A stretch of DNA of 5,170 nucleotides, taken from contig CAMPKM010000256.1 of assembly GCA_946887155.1 (NCBI GenBank), forward strand, positions 1 to 5,170, read 5' to 3'. The DNA is from an uncultured Gemmatimonadota bacterium (GTDB taxonomy: Bacteria; Gemmatimonadota; Gemmatimonadetes; Gemmatimonadales; Gemmatimonadaceae). The position numbers and the translations under genes were made by a program. Under the pieces are notes generated by a model. That model saw only the letters and a list, made by a program, of their open reading frames with translations. It was not told where the DNA came from and did no database searches. Of this stretch, positions 4,267 to 5,170 are shown one piece after another; within the stretch, counting starts at the first letter, position 1, and each line of letters opens with the position of its first letter.

Positions 4267-5170
4267 ATGAAGCGGTCGATTTCGATCACGGCGCTCGTGA
4301 CGCTGGCCATCGGCATCGGGACGGGCACTGCGGTCGTCACCGTCTCCGAGGCGCTGCTATTGCGGCCACTGCCTGTTTCGCGCGAGGAAAGCCTCGTCGT
4401 TCTCTATGGCGCGACGCCGGACGGCCAGTTCGACAACGTTCCCGTTACCCTCGCCGAGCTCGCTGATTTCCAGCGGCAGACTCGCGTGATCGGCCAGGTG
4501 GCTTACCACACGTTTCGCGGCGCGACCACAGAGACCTTCCGGACTGGCGACGACGCCTTCCAGTTGAATGTCTCGCTGGTTTCGGGACACTGGTTCGAAG
4601 TGCTGGGCGCCCGTCCCGCCGTGGGTCGAACTTTCGGCGCTGACGATGACTCGAGAGGCAGTGCACCGGTTCTCGTACTGAGCCATCGCGCGTGGCAACA
4701 GCAGTTCGCCGGCGATTCGGCGGTCATTGGCCGCCAGGTCACGCTCGCCACGAATAGAAGATCGCTCGAAATCGTCGGGGTCATGCCGCCGGGTCTCGAG
4801 TACCCGCGCGGTACGGAAGCGTGGACGCCGCTCACGGCGTACGGCATCGCCAACGGCTCGTTTGAACTCGTGTCGAATGAGCTCGACATCGTTGGTCGAC
4901 TCGCGCCAGGCGCGACGCGCGAGCAGGCGCAGGTTGAACTTACCACCTTCTTTTCGCGCCTGACGACTCCGGAATGGCGTCGTGCATCGCGCGGCGTGGT
5001 CCATGGTTTTCGAGAGGTGGTGCTCGGCGACGTGCGGCCGGCCATGCGCATCGTCATGCTGGCGGCGGGGATGCTGCTGCTGATCGCCTGCTTCAACGTC
5101 GCGAATCTCCTGATGCTCCGTTCGATGGAGCGCGTCCGCGAGCTCGTCCTGCGCGCGGCCCTCGGTGCGT
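4267..5170 (+). CDS. MacB/FtsX-type ABC transporter permease, ADOP-like (3' end outside window)
   Basis: The first 301 residues of an inner-membrane permease of the MacB/FtsX superfamily; the frame is still open at the window edge. TM1 is about residues 5-28 (SITALVTLAIGIGTGTAVVT), followed by SEALLLRPLPV (27-37), the standard join to the MacB-like periplasmic domain. That domain (about 38-255) shows the typical landmarks VSGHWFEVLGARPAVGRTF (105-123), VLSHRAWQQQFAGD (137-150) with VIGRQVTL (153-160), IVGVMPPGLEYP (169-180) and IVGRLAPGATREQAQ (208-222). TM2 (260-285) contains CFNVANLLMLR, followed by ERVRELVLRAALGA (288-301), the cytoplasmic coupling loop that opens the FtsX domain. These features best fit the ADOP orphan permeases, which usually number about 800 residues with a duplicated FtsX unit; that part is not visible. 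The start is firm, and the protein lacks the cytoplasmic N-terminal extension many ADOP proteins carry. No ATPase gene lies upstream. The substrate is unknown; export or envelope stress work is inferred. Confidence 0.93.
   Translation, partial: MKRSISITALVTLAIGIGTGTAVVTVSEALLLRPLPVSREESLVVLYGATPDGQFDNVPVTLAELADFQRQTRVIGQVAYHTFRGATTETFRTGDDAFQLNVSLVSGHWFEVLGARPAVGRTFGADDDSRGSAPVLVLSHRAWQQQFAGDSAVIGRQVTLATNRRSLEIVGVMPPGLEYPRGTEAWTPLTAYGIANGSFELVSNELDIVGRLAPGATREQAQVELTTFFSRLTTPEWRRASRGVVHGFREVVLGDVRPAMRIVMLAAGMLLLIACFNVANLLMLRSMERVRELVLRAALGA

Noticed and set aside
4263..4466. 67-codon frame beginning at the ATG 4 bases before the permease start
   Set aside because: Its translation is Arg-rich shadow sequence. 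The permease frame from 4267 has the better-spaced ribosome site and all the family motifs.
4357..5004. Minus-strand open frame of 215 codons
   Set aside because: It is antisense to the permease, whose motifs are unmistakable, and shows no domain of its own.

Overview
This 5,170-base window is GC-rich DNA that looks like an ordinary bacterial chromosome. The best taxonomic clue is the partial MacB/FtsX-type permease at the right end. It resembles the 'ADOP' orphan permeases that are abundant in Acidobacteriota and also found in Gemmatimonadota. An exported TonB-C-like protein and strong GC preference at third codon positions fit one of these phyla. This placement is an inference; there is no rRNA or marker gene to confirm it. 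I see no tRNA, rRNA, CRISPR array, insertion sequence, phage gene or origin.

Layout, left to right. (1) A minus-strand SbcD/Mre11-like metallophosphoesterase has all five metal-binding motifs and ends 5 bases from the left edge. (2) A divergent intergenic stretch carries a perfect 9-bp inverted repeat. (3) A plus-strand gene of unknown function (155 aa) converges on (4) a minus-strand CzcO-like flavin monooxygenase (370 aa). Their stop codons are 13 bases apart and both lie in one 7-bp stem-loop. (5) A 141-base divergent spacer holds a candidate promoter for the monooxygenase, which would give an almost leaderless mRNA, and an adjacent imperfect hairpin. (6) A plus-strand DoxX-family membrane protein (149 aa) has a C-terminal tail that looks frameshifted. 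(7) A secreted proline-rich protein (225 aa) ends in a TonB C-terminal-like domain and appears to carry a second, diverged copy upstream. (8) The first 301 codons of the permease run off the right edge.

The genes do not form one pathway or a single operon: strands alternate and each gene has its own spacer. The one plausible functional pair is the monooxygenase and DoxX, which share a divergent control region and are both broadly linked to redox chemistry. I found no convincing new multi-gene system. The items most worth checking are the tandem TonB-C-like exported protein, the possible DoxX frameshift, and the palindromic elements in the two divergent spacers.
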